Origin: UMGS1484 sp045661365 | GTDB taxonomy: Bacteria > Bacillota > Clostridia > Oscillospirales > Acutalibacteraceae | Assembly (NCBI GenBank): GCA_045661365.1 | Contig: JAZRFL010000136.1 | Span: 1-33,489 of the forward strand | Reading direction: 5' to 3' | Length of the DNA: 33,489 nt | Position numbers and translations under genes: made by a program | Shown here: positions 1-7,530 of the stretch, piece by piece | Numbering within the stretch: position 1 is the first letter of the stretch | How the letters are laid out: each line of letters starts with the position of its first letter | The notes under the pieces: model-generated | What the model was told of the DNA's origin: nothing | Seen by the model: the letters and a program-made list of their open reading frames with translations, nothing else | Database searches by the model: none

Positions 1-2301
1 CTGAAACGGAGCACCATGTCTCTTGACAGTTACCTGATTCGAGTGGAAAATGATGCTACCTTTACGATTTTTGACTCATCCGCCCAAAAGACCGGTCAAT
101 GCATTTTTCACACCTCTGCCCCTGTGCAAACTGCAGGTGTAATTCTAAACAGTGGCGGACAAGTAACCATTGAAAACGGTACATATCTTTTGTCTGCCGA
201 TGACACCGGCAGTTTTAGCGGTGTGATTACCGCTGAGTCGGGCACAACCACCATTCAGGACGGATATTTTGATGCCACCGGTTGCGGCCAGGCAGGCAGT
301 GGCGTTTTGTTACTCCATTGGTCGTATTTATATGAAACACCTATGATGCTCATTAACGGAGGCACCTTTTTCGCCAATACCGGCATTCACATTTCCCCCT
401 ATAACCGATTCATTTCCTATGGCTGTTATTTTCCCGTTGTGTTTATGACCGACGGCACTTTTCACATTACCGGCGAGGACGAATACAGCGGCTTTGCCTA
501 TTGCAACAACGGTTGGGGACACGTATACGTGGGCGGCGGTACCATTCCCACCCACTGCTTAAATAAAGATTCTTACCGCCTTGCTCAAGGGTCTGCCACC
601 GAAACCATTTCCATGAAAAACCCCGCAGGCAAGCAAATGTCATACTATAAGGTTACTAACCCCGTGGTGTTGCATGATAGCGTGTCCAACCCCTATATGG
701 ATGATCTGATCATCATGCGCCTGATGCAAAATTGGGCAACCCGCTATACAAACAGTCCTACGGTGTTGGAAAACAATCCCATGTTAGAGGAACTCATGAC
801 CACTCCCCGTACGGTCATGGTGGCTCGGAAACAGGTGGATCCCGTTACCCTGACCATCTTTAACCCCGATTTTTGCACCGATATCAAATGGTACCAATCC
901 AGCGATGGAGAAGTGTGGGATCATTTGACTCAATATGACGGTCGAGCAAACATCACTATTCCCCGTCCCCAAGAAGCTACCACAATATATTATCTCTTTG
1001 AAGTCACAATGGAGGATGGCACTACCTGCACCGACTACGCCCTGTTCTTATTCCAAGCGGCGGCCACCACCACCGTACTGGATACCATTAAGTTCCACAT
1101 CAACGCACCGGAGGACGGACAAAGACCGAGCGAGCAAATCTACATCGACCCCACCACCTTGGGCGGCTATTCGGCGAGCACCTTCCATTGGGTAGACAAA
1201 ACCACCGGCGGCCTTGTGAACACCTTTGTTGCCGGTCATGAATACGAAGTGCAAGTGGTTTTAAAGGCAGAAGAAGATTTTGCCTTTGCCACCAACGACA
1301 CCAATTCCGCCTTGAAAGCATTTTGTAATTATCGTCAAGCCACCGTAAACAAGGTGGGCGGTACTACCCCCGACCAAACCGTTCGGATAACCTATAATTT
1401 TGGCACCTGCCCTGCCGTGATTTCTACCGCCAACGTGGAATTGTGTCCGCCGGTTGCCGGTGCCCAACGGGATTTACATCCCAAAGTGGGCAATCAAAAC
1501 TTTACGGTATACACGGTGGATTGGTTCGACGTAACCGAAGACCGCTTTATGGAAAAGGGTGAACTGTTCCAAAACGGTCACCATTACACCGTGCAGGTTT
1601 GGCTGGAAATTGATGACGGATTCCAATTTGCCAACGATGGGGTCAACCCTCAGGTCAAGGCTACCATCAACGGCAAAACCGCTCCCGTAACCGATGCCTA
1701 TGAACAAGCCTTGGATGATATGATCGTGGTCAATTATGACTTTGGTGTTTGCGATTCCATCATCGACACGGTACACGTGGTAGAACTGGAAACCCCTGTG
1801 GCAGGCGAATATCCCGTTCCCTTTGCCACGGCGCCCAGCGAACAGTATTATGTGAGCACCATTCAATGGAGCGGTCCCGACGGAGATTTGTGGGACAGCG
1901 ACCGTTTTGAAGAGGGTGTTACCTACGAAGTGGCTGTACAACTGATGCCCGTAAAACACGGCACCCAATATCTGTATTCCTTTGCCGACGATTTGCACGC
2001 CTTTGTCAATGACTCGATTGCACGTCGGGTAGAACGGTCGGGGAACACGGTCATTGTTTACGCTCAATTCCTTTGCGAAAAACAAGCCGATCTGCTTTAC
2101 GGTGATGTGGACGGGGACGAAAAAGTCACCGCCGCCGATGCGTTGGAAGTGCTGAAATCGGTTGTTGGTAAAGTCACCTTGAGCGATGAGCAAAAAGTGA
2201 TTGCCGACGTAGACGGCAACGGCAAAGCAGATGCCGCCGACGCGTTGGACATTCTCAAAAAAGTGGTTGGAAAAATTGATAAATTTGCCGTTGAACAATA
2301 A
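1..2301 (+). CDS. Large secreted dockerin protein, 5' end outside window
   Basis: The frame is open to the left edge, so the ATG at 16 is probably internal and the signal peptide lies outside. 766 residues are visible. The first ~200 are Gly/Thr-rich short strands of the NGG/ENGTY type, typical of right-handed beta-helix surface proteins. From about residue 360 there are three diverged ~100-residue beta-sandwich-like repeats, each with an 'APV.G' entry, a 'W' strand, 'FE.G..Y.V.V.L' and a closing 'V.Y.F'. The C-terminus (about 2095-2275) is a type I-like dockerin with two Ca-binding loops (DVDGDEKVTAAD and DVDGNGKADAAD) followed by LEVLKSVVGK/LDILKKVVGK. Dockerins bind cohesins on scaffoldins or the cell surface. 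No catalytic domain is recognised. Next gene is 32 nt downstream, same strand, with the same C-terminal module, so an operon is likely. Confidence 0.85.
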   Translation: MKRSTMSLDSYLIRVENDATFTIFDSSAQKTGQCIFHTSAPVQTAGVILNSGGQVTIENGTYLLSADDTGSFSGVITAESGTTTIQDGYFDATGCGQAGSGVLLLHWSYLYETPMMLINGGTFFANTGIHISPYNRFISYGCYFPVVFMTDGTFHITGEDEYSGFAYCNNGWGHVYVGGGTIPTHCLNKDSYRLAQGSATETISMKNPAGKQMSYYKVTNPVVLHDSVSNPYMDDLIIMRLMQNWATRYTNSPTVLENNPMLEELMTTPRTVMVARKQVDPVTLTIFNPDFCTDIKWYQSSDGEVWDHLTQYDGRANITIPRPQEATTIYYLFEVTMEDGTTCTDYALFLFQAAATTTVLDTIKFHINAPEDGQRPSEQIYIDPTTLGGYSASTFHWVDKTTGGLVNTFVAGHEYEVQVVLKAEEDFAFATNDTNSALKAFCNYRQATVNKVGGTTPDQTVRITYNFGTCPAVISTANVELCPPVAGAQRDLHPKVGNQNFTVYTVDWFDVTEDRFMEKGELFQNGHHYTVQVWLEIDDGFQFANDGVNPQVKATINGKTAPVTDAYEQALDDMIVVNYDFGVCDSIIDTVHVVELETPVAGEYPVPFATAPSEQYYVSTIQWSGPDGDLWDSDRFEEGVTYEVAVQLMPVKHGTQYLYSFADDLHAFVNDSIARRVERSGNTVIVYAQFLCEKQADLLYGDVDGDEKVTAADALEVLKSVVGKVTLSDEQKVIADVDGNGKADAADALDILKKVVGKIDKFAVEQ

Positions 2302-2333
2302 CCAATTTAGTATTTAAGTTGGAGGTATATTTT

Positions 2334-3938
2334 ATGAAAAAACGAATGCTAAGTGTGTTGCTTATTTACACTATGGTATTGTCGTTGTTGACCGTGTTCC
2401 CCATTACAACGCATGCGGAGGTTGACTCTTCGATTATTACCACCGTTTCCGCCACCGTACCCACCCCCATTATAGGGGAAACCATTAGTAAAACGGATGA
2501 ATGCCTCACCAATACGGTTGGTATTCAAATAACCGACATGAACTGGACGACCGGCAACGGTAGCATTTATCCCGACGGCACTGTTTTTCAAGAGGGTGTT
2601 ACCTACTATTGCGATATGGAATTTTGGGTAGAGGACGGATACACGTTCCCTGACAATCGTGCTGATTTGGAGGGTTATATTAACGAAATCCTCGGTGAAG
2701 TTTCTTCTGTTTATTATACCGACCACGCTTATGTGGTGGTTGCCTTTACTCCCACAAAAGCAGGTGATATTTACGTGAGCGGAGTTGGTATGACCAACGG
2801 AGATTATTTGCCCACAGGAAGCACAACTACCACAAAACAAGCCCCCAACAATGGCTATGCCTATTATAACAACGGCATTTTAACCTTGCATAACTATTCT
2901 TGCGGCGGAATCGGATTGGTTCTTTCCGCAGGATTATGCGAGTACGGCGCTTTGATTTATTGCAAAAATGATTTAACCGTAAAGTTAGAAGGAATCAACT
3001 ATCTTACCACCGCCCACGATATTTTAGAAATGGTGGGGATTTGGGCAAACCCTTCCTGCAATATCGATTCAAATAGCGATGCAACCCTCAACGTTTCGGT
3101 CAACTGTGTCGGAATTTACACCACAGATTCTTTGTCGATTCACAATTGCCATATCAGCATAATTGCCGAAGATTTTGGTTTGGAATCGGATGAGATCAAG
3201 ATTCAAAACGCCGGTTTGGTCATTACCTCGCAAGAAGAGTCTATCTACGGTTATGACAGCGTTTTTTTGGGAAACGCCACCGCCGATCTCACCTCGTTAA
3301 ACGAAGATGGCATTCATTCCGGTGGTTCTGTCACCCTCAATCAATGCAAGTTGATCGCCGATGCCGGTGATAGCGGAATTGAAGCGTGGGGCGGTAAGTT
3401 GGGCATTTATGAATCCGAAGTGACGATTCAAGCGCAATACGGTCTTTATAATGAAGAACATGACCTTGTTATTTCAGAAAGTGCGGTCGATATTATTGCC
3501 GAAAACTACGGAATCGCCTCTTACAAAGGTAGTATTCTCATTTCCGAAAGTAATTTGGATGTGATTTCTACCTACAACGGAGAAGTTGACGAAGATTGTT
3601 CCGCTTTGCTTTCCACAGATTGTATCATTTTGATTGATATTGATTCGATTGTACGGGCTTCTACTGAACCCGATGGTCTTTTAGGAGAATACAATCCGGA
3701 AAACATCAAAACTTATGACCACATCGTAATACGAAAAGCACTCTACGGCGATGTAGACGGGGACGGCAAAGTCACCGCCGCCGACGCGTTGGAAGTACTG
3801 AAAAGCGTGGTGGGCAAGGTCAATTTGACCGATAGCCAATTCACCGCCGCCGATACCGACGGCAACGGTAAAGCGGACGCCACCGACGCTTTAGAAATCT
3901 TAAAACACGTAGTAGGGAAACCGTCTGCCATTGGTTAA
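2334..3938 (+). CDS. Secreted dockerin protein with beta-helix-like middle
   Basis: 534 residues. The ATG at 2334 is chosen over a TTG at 2319 because GGAGG at 2321-2325 lies 8 nt before it and it begins a clear signal peptide (MKKRMLSVLLIYTMVLSLLTV, cleaved near THAE). After the signal comes one copy of the beta-sandwich-like repeat also present in the upstream gene ('FQEGVTYYCDMEFWVEDGYTF'-like strand pattern). Residues ~150-450 are repetitive short strands with many 'S..I..E' steps, consistent with a solenoid/beta-helix carbohydrate-binding protein. The C-terminus (about 3745-3920) is a dockerin with loops DVDGDGKVTAAD and DTDGNGKADATD. No catalytic residues are recognisable. It sits between two other dockerin genes and is probably co-transcribed with them; a role in surface adhesion or a cellulosome-like complex is inference. 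Confidence 0.85.
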   Translation: MKKRMLSVLLIYTMVLSLLTVFPITTHAEVDSSIITTVSATVPTPIIGETISKTDECLTNTVGIQITDMNWTTGNGSIYPDGTVFQEGVTYYCDMEFWVEDGYTFPDNRADLEGYINEILGEVSSVYYTDHAYVVVAFTPTKAGDIYVSGVGMTNGDYLPTGSTTTTKQAPNNGYAYYNNGILTLHNYSCGGIGLVLSAGLCEYGALIYCKNDLTVKLEGINYLTTAHDILEMVGIWANPSCNIDSNSDATLNVSVNCVGIYTTDSLSIHNCHISIIAEDFGLESDEIKIQNAGLVITSQEESIYGYDSVFLGNATADLTSLNEDGIHSGGSVTLNQCKLIADAGDSGIEAWGGKLGIYESEVTIQAQYGLYNEEHDLVISESAVDIIAENYGIASYKGSILISESNLDVISTYNGEVDEDCSALLSTDCIILIDIDSIVRASTEPDGLLGEYNPENIKTYDHIVIRKALYGDVDGDGKVTAADALEVLKSVVGKVNLTDSQFTAADTDGNGKADATDALEILKHVVGKPSAIG

Positions 3939-3971
3939 AATTATTTGAATCTTCGAAAGGATGGATCTTAT

Positions 3972-5519
3972 ATGAAAAAATATATTGCGTTGGCATTGAG
4001 CATTCTGTTGTGTTTGAACGTTGCCATAATGGGTGTATCTGCTCTTCCTGTGGATGTATTTGAATACACCATAACGGATGGTGAAGCCACCATTACAGCT
4101 TATAAAGGTATAGGCGGTGAAGTGTTCATCCCTGCGACTCTTGGGGGTGCTCCCGTAACCGATATTGAAGACTTCGTCTTTACGGGAATCAGCGAGATTA
4201 CCGGATTCAAGGCAGACCCGGAAAACACCGCCTTTCAAACAATAGACGACGTATTGCTTACCAAAGACGGAAAAGAGTTGATTTCCTATCCTCTGGGCAA
4301 AGCCGACACCGCATACACGGTGCCCGATGGAGTTACCACTATTGCGGATAGTTGCTTTTACTATTGCCAAAATCTCACAACAGTAACCCTGCCAGACAGT
4401 GTAGTAGTAATTAACGAAGCCGCCTTTGAAAGTTGCTTTAACCTTGTGTCCGTAACCTTAGGAAACTCAGTAACCACCATTGGGGATTGGGCTTTTTGTG
4501 AATGTTTAAGTCTGACCTCGTTGGAATTCCCCGCAACTCTGATTTCGCTTGGACAAGGTGCACTGTCTTATTGCAAATCCATCACCGCTTTTCAGGTAGC
4601 ATCCGAAAACAGCGCTTATCAAACCATTGATGATGTGTTGTTCACCAAAGACGGAAAAACTCTTGTTTCCTACCCCGCCGCCAAAGATAACACCTCCTAC
4701 ACCATCCCTGACGGGGTTGTAACCCTTGGAGAAGAAGCATTTGGCTTGGCGGTTGCCCTCACCACCATTCAAATTCCAAACACCGTAACCGCCATTGACT
4801 CTTGGGCTTTTGACGGTTGCGAAAGCCTTGCTTCCCTTTCCATTCCCAATTCGGTTACCACCATAGGACAGGCAGCGTTCCAAAACTGCCTTAGCCTCAC
4901 TGCTATTCAAATTCCTGACGGGATTACCGAAATTGCGGATTATACCTTTAACGGTTGTGAGAGCCTTGTGTCGATACAACTGCCCAAACACTTGACGAAA
5001 ATCGGCGAATATGCCTTTGCTTATTGCACCGCTCTATATTCGGTGAAAATCCCTGACACCGTAACAACCATTGCCAATTATGCTTTTTATAATTGTCCCG
5101 ACCTTGTTTCGGTAATGATTCCCGAAGCGGTCATCGAAATTGGAGAAAAAGCCTTTGGTTACTATAGCACCGGACTTGGCAGAGTGCTTGCGGTAGATGG
5201 GTTTGCCATCCAAGGCTTTGAAGGTTCCGCCGCCCAAACGTATGCCCAAAAACACAATTTCACCTTTAAACTCTACGTAGAGTCGGAATGCATTATTGGT
5301 GACGTGGATTTAGAAGGTAACGTTACCGCCACCGACGCGTTGGAAGTGCTGAAAAGCGTGGTTGGCAAGGTCACCTTGACCGACGACCAATTCAAAGCCG
5401 CCGATACCGACGGCAACGGTAAAGCCGATGCGGCAGATGCTTTGAATATTCTGAAAAAAGTGGTAGGAAAAATTGAGTTTTTCCCCATTGAAGCATTGGA
5501 ATCGATCCATCGTGATTGA
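3972..5519 (+). CDS. BspA-type leucine-rich-repeat protein with dockerin
   Basis: 515 residues. Start at ATG 3972, with AAAGGATGG at 3956-3964 as ribosome binding site, followed by a signal peptide (MKKYIALALSILLCLNVAIM, cleavage near VSA). The body is LRR_5/BspA-type repeats of ~23 residues with the pattern 'AF..C..L..V.IP..V..IG'. Two longer blocks (residues ~80-130 and ~210-260, both containing 'QTIDDVL.TKDGK.L.SYP') are an internal duplication. The C-terminus (about 5290-5475) is a dockerin; its first loop (DVDLEGNVTATD) is degenerate at positions 4-5, the second (DTDGNGKADAAD) is canonical. BspA-type LRR proteins of gut and oral bacteria bind host or bacterial surface ligands; the actual ligand is unknown. 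Third of three consecutive dockerin genes. Confidence 0.88.
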   Translation: MKKYIALALSILLCLNVAIMGVSALPVDVFEYTITDGEATITAYKGIGGEVFIPATLGGAPVTDIEDFVFTGISEITGFKADPENTAFQTIDDVLLTKDGKELISYPLGKADTAYTVPDGVTTIADSCFYYCQNLTTVTLPDSVVVINEAAFESCFNLVSVTLGNSVTTIGDWAFCECLSLTSLEFPATLISLGQGALSYCKSITAFQVASENSAYQTIDDVLFTKDGKTLVSYPAAKDNTSYTIPDGVVTLGEEAFGLAVALTTIQIPNTVTAIDSWAFDGCESLASLSIPNSVTTIGQAAFQNCLSLTAIQIPDGITEIADYTFNGCESLVSIQLPKHLTKIGEYAFAYCTALYSVKIPDTVTTIANYAFYNCPDLVSVMIPEAVIEIGEKAFGYYSTGLGRVLAVDGFAIQGFEGSAAQTYAQKHNFTFKLYVESECIIGDVDLEGNVTATDALEVLKSVVGKVTLTDDQFKAADTDGNGKADAADALNILKKVVGKIEFFPIEALESIHRD

Positions 5520-5549
5520 TACAAAAATATACTGTTTGGAGGAATAAAC

Positions 5550-5897
5550 ATGAAAAAAATCTGTATCGTGTTATTGGCCTTGACCATGGTTTTCGTTCTG
5601 GTGGGGTGCAGTGACACGCCCGAAACACCGGAGGAAAAAACCGAAGCGGTTACGCTGGTAGGATCGTGGGAATCGGTGGAAATCAGTGGTGCTCTGTATC
5701 ACTTCCATGAAGACGGTACCGGTTCTTATGAATTTTCCGGCAGCACCATGAACTTCACCTACACCGACGACGGCGCCAAGGTAACAATTCAATACGAAAA
5801 CGCAACTGAACCCAACGTGTTTGCTTATACCATCGCCGATGATACCCTGTCTATCGAAGACAGCTTTGGCTCCATGGTGCAATACAAAAAGAAATAG
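5550..5897 (+). CDS. Small lipoprotein with lipocalin-like beta domain
   Basis: 115 residues. GGAGG at 5538-5542 precedes ATG 5550. The N-terminus is a lipoprotein signal with lipobox LVGC (Cys20). After an acidic linker, residues ~33-115 are alternating strands starting 'VGSWES' and ending with a 'YKKK' tail, the pattern of small lipocalin-like/DUF5640-type domains common in Clostridia. Predicted to be anchored to the outer face of the membrane. It lies 30 nt after the LRR-dockerin gene, so it may be the last gene of that operon. Ligand and function unknown. Confidence 0.75.
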   Translation: MKKICIVLLALTMVFVLVGCSDTPETPEEKTEAVTLVGSWESVEISGALYHFHEDGTGSYEFSGSTMNFTYTDDGAKVTIQYENATEPNVFAYTIADDTLSIEDSFGSMVQYKKK

Positions 5898-5923
5898 TTG
5901 CTTCAACCCCGACTTTATAGACC

Positions 5924-5950
5924 AATCCCCCCATTATATGGGGGGATTTT
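5924..5950 (+). terminator. Terminator of the dockerin/lipoprotein cluster
   Basis: AATCCCCCC (5924-5932) and GGGGGGATT (5940-5948) form a 9-bp stem with a 7-nt loop, followed by TTTCATTTT on the plus strand, 27 nt after the lipoprotein stop. The T tract is interrupted, so efficiency may be moderate. Confidence 0.7.
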
Positions 5951-5983
5951 CATTTTGGGGAGATATTCCTACGATTCCGAAAT

Positions 5984-6149
5984 GCATCTTCAACCGACTT
6001 GTCGGCCATGCCGCAATTACCCGTTATCGATCAATCGGTCATTTATCGTGGCTCACTTCCTTCTGACGGGGAAGGCATGGGTTCACTTAGCGTTTTTTGT
6101 TCATCCTTAATCGGTTCAACCACGGGATTTTTCAGGTGGATCTTGATGC
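5984..6149. other. Gene-free, possibly structured RNA region
   Basis: This is the main part of a 311-base interval (5898-6208) without a convincing gene. Four nested complementary pairs fit one rod-like fold: GCATC 5984-5988 with GATGC 6145-6149; AACCGA 5992-5997 with TCGGTT 6111-6116; CCATGCC 6006-6012 with GGCATGG 6074-6080; CCCGT 6020-6024 with ACGGG 6066-6070. It is flanked by a terminator on each side. No clear promoter was found, and it does not match tmRNA, RNase P or SRP RNA hallmarks that I know. The strand is undetermined. Confidence 0.25.
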
Positions 6150-6160
6150 TCCGACTATAC

Positions 6161-6203
6161 AACAAAACAGCACCGAATCGGTTAATTCGGTGCTGTTTTG
6201 TTT
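6161..6203 (-). terminator. Strong hairpin terminator after the luxS operon
   Basis: AACAAAACAGCACCGAAT (6161-6178) pairs with ATTCGGTGCTGTTTTGTT (6185-6202), an 18-bp perfect stem with a 6-nt loop, 6 nt beyond the DUF1643 stop on the minus strand. The arms carry A and T runs at their outer ends, so it could stop transcription from both directions. Confidence 0.8.
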
Positions 6204-6208
6204 GAATT

Positions 6209-6832
6209 CTATTCAAACATTTGCAAATAAGTATCTACGTCGAATTCCTCGGTCACTGAATCCTTTTTTAAATACAAGGGATGATGAGGATGCCCTTTTT
6301 TGGACTTTTTGCCGGCGCTCACCCAAGTGGCGCCATACCGATTGCCCAGGGTAACCATATCCCGAATACAAAGGGGCAAATAGTCTCGCATTTCTACGAT
6401 GGTGCCCCAAGCCGCCCACACGGTGGGGGTATGCCCCTCCCCATACAACGACAACACATACTCAAAGGCTTTCATATTTTCGGCATGCAAGGTTTGGTTA
6501 AAGGTTTTTTCCATGTCATCGGGACGGGTGGCACGTTGGGCGTAGACGTTGAACATAATAAAACTGTCGAATCCGTTAAAATGGGCAATGCGCTCCACCG
6601 ATTTGAGGGTGTTATCCAAATCATCGGGAGCGGCGGTGGAGGGGTTAATGCCAATGCAAATGAGCGGATTGACCCCTTTGGTACCCAAGATGTAACGGTA
6701 TTCGGAATAATGACAGGGCACGTACAGCCACTTGTGGGCATTGTAATCGTGAGCGGTGGTCTGCTCCTTTTGCAATGCATCCTCAAACATAAGGACTTGG
6801 ATTTGATTGGTTTCGCAAGCAGGAATATGCAC
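6209..6832 (-). CDS. DUF1643 family protein
   Basis: 207 residues. Start is a GTG at 6832, supported by AAAGGAGG inside the last codons of the CBS gene, which ends only 2 nt upstream; a longer frame starting at 7087 would overlap that gene completely. The sequence has DUF1643 features: 'ICIGINPSTAAPDDLDNTL', a conserved 'FNVYAQRATRPDDM' stretch and 'VWAAWGT' followed by 'HPLYL' near the C-terminus. The family is soluble and has no established biochemical role; it is often described as a small cytoplasmic, possibly nucleoside- or DNA-related protein, which is not proven. It is the last gene of the luxS operon and is followed by a strong terminator. Confidence 0.82.
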   Translation of the reverse strand: MHIPACETNQIQVLMFEDALQKEQTTAHDYNAHKWLYVPCHYSEYRYILGTKGVNPLICIGINPSTAAPDDLDNTLKSVERIAHFNGFDSFIMFNVYAQRATRPDDMEKTFNQTLHAENMKAFEYVLSLYGEGHTPTVWAAWGTIVEMRDYLPLCIRDMVTLGNRYGATWVSAGKKSKKGHPHHPLYLKKDSVTEEFDVDTYLQMFE

Positions 6833-6834
6833 GG

Positions 6835-7527
6835 TTAGTCCTCCTTTAAAATATCGTAGGGAGATACCACGCCCAACAGGGGTTGGTCGGGACTTCCGTT
6901 TTGGGTGACCAACAGCATTTTGGTTCTCGCATGCTTGGCGGGAACACGGCGAAACATCTCCCGCCCTTGCTCCAACGAAAGATCGGGAGAAACAAAACGA
7001 ATTCCTTTGTGTTGTTCCGGCCCCAACAGAGGTTCCATTTCCGAAAAGGTTACCTCTTCGGTAATTTGTCTGCCCGAAAGCAACCAACGAAACACGCCGT
7101 GTTGGCTAAATATCCCCACAATTTTGTTTTGCTCGATCACCGGCAGATAGGTAATGCCCTTTTCTTCCATTTGGGTCATAAAACACAGTACCTTGTCGGT
7201 CATTTGGGCGGTGAGCAGTTTCCCCACAGGGGTCATATATTCTCCCACGGTGGGGGGATCTTCAATTTGCCGCAACACCTTATTTAACACCCCGAGCAGT
7301 TGGTCGGTAGGAATCGCCCCATAAGCACCGTCGATCTTGGCTTCGTGGGTCAAAAGATTCCGCACCTGACGGCAATAGTCCAATTCTTCTCGATAGCGAG
7401 AAAACGCCGGTAAATGGGCAAGACGCAAAATACTGCTGCCGCGACCGACACTGCCCACCAAACGCTCGGCGGCGGTTTCCAATCGTTTATAGGTATCTAA
7501 AAACAAATCTGCTTGTTGGTTGTTCAT
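6835..7527 (-). CDS. CBS-domain protein
   Basis: 230 residues. ATG 7527 lies 3 nt after the GH38 stop, with GGAG about 9 nt before it, pointing to translational coupling. The N-terminal ~95 residues are helical and charged ('YKRLETAAERL', 'CRQVRNLLTHEAKIDG'). Residues ~97-230 are two CBS motifs: 'VGEYMTPVGKLLTAQMTDKV' with 'YLPVIEQNKIVGIFS', and a second with 'LLGVVSPYDIL' at the end. CBS pairs bind adenosyl nucleotides (AMP, ATP, SAM), which is interesting next to mtnN and luxS, whose substrates contain adenosine. Whether this protein senses such a metabolite is inference. The N-terminal part is not recognised. Confidence 0.85.
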   Translation of the reverse strand: MNNQQADLFLDTYKRLETAAERLVGSVGRGSSILRLAHLPAFSRYREELDYCRQVRNLLTHEAKIDGAYGAIPTDQLLGVLNKVLRQIEDPPTVGEYMTPVGKLLTAQMTDKVLCFMTQMEEKGITYLPVIEQNKIVGIFSQHGVFRWLLSGRQITEEVTFSEMEPLLGPEQHKGIRFVSPDLSLEQGREMFRRVPAKHARTKMLLVTQNGSPDQPLLGVVSPYDILKED

Positions 7528-7530
7528 ACC

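Noticed and set aside
1474..2298. Long antisense open frame opposite the first dockerin gene
   Set aside because: Mirror of a strongly coding region with dockerin repeats; no ribosome binding site and no recognisable protein features.
5984..6149. SRP RNA, 6S RNA or tmRNA in the gene-free interval
   Set aside because: AGAAGGAAGTGAGCC on the minus strand recalls the SRP loop but lacks the paired GGAA tetraloop context; no tmRNA tag or 6S bubble could be recognised.
6281..6838. Plus-strand 185-residue open frame
   Set aside because: Shadow of the DUF1643 gene, which has family motifs and translational coupling to its neighbour.
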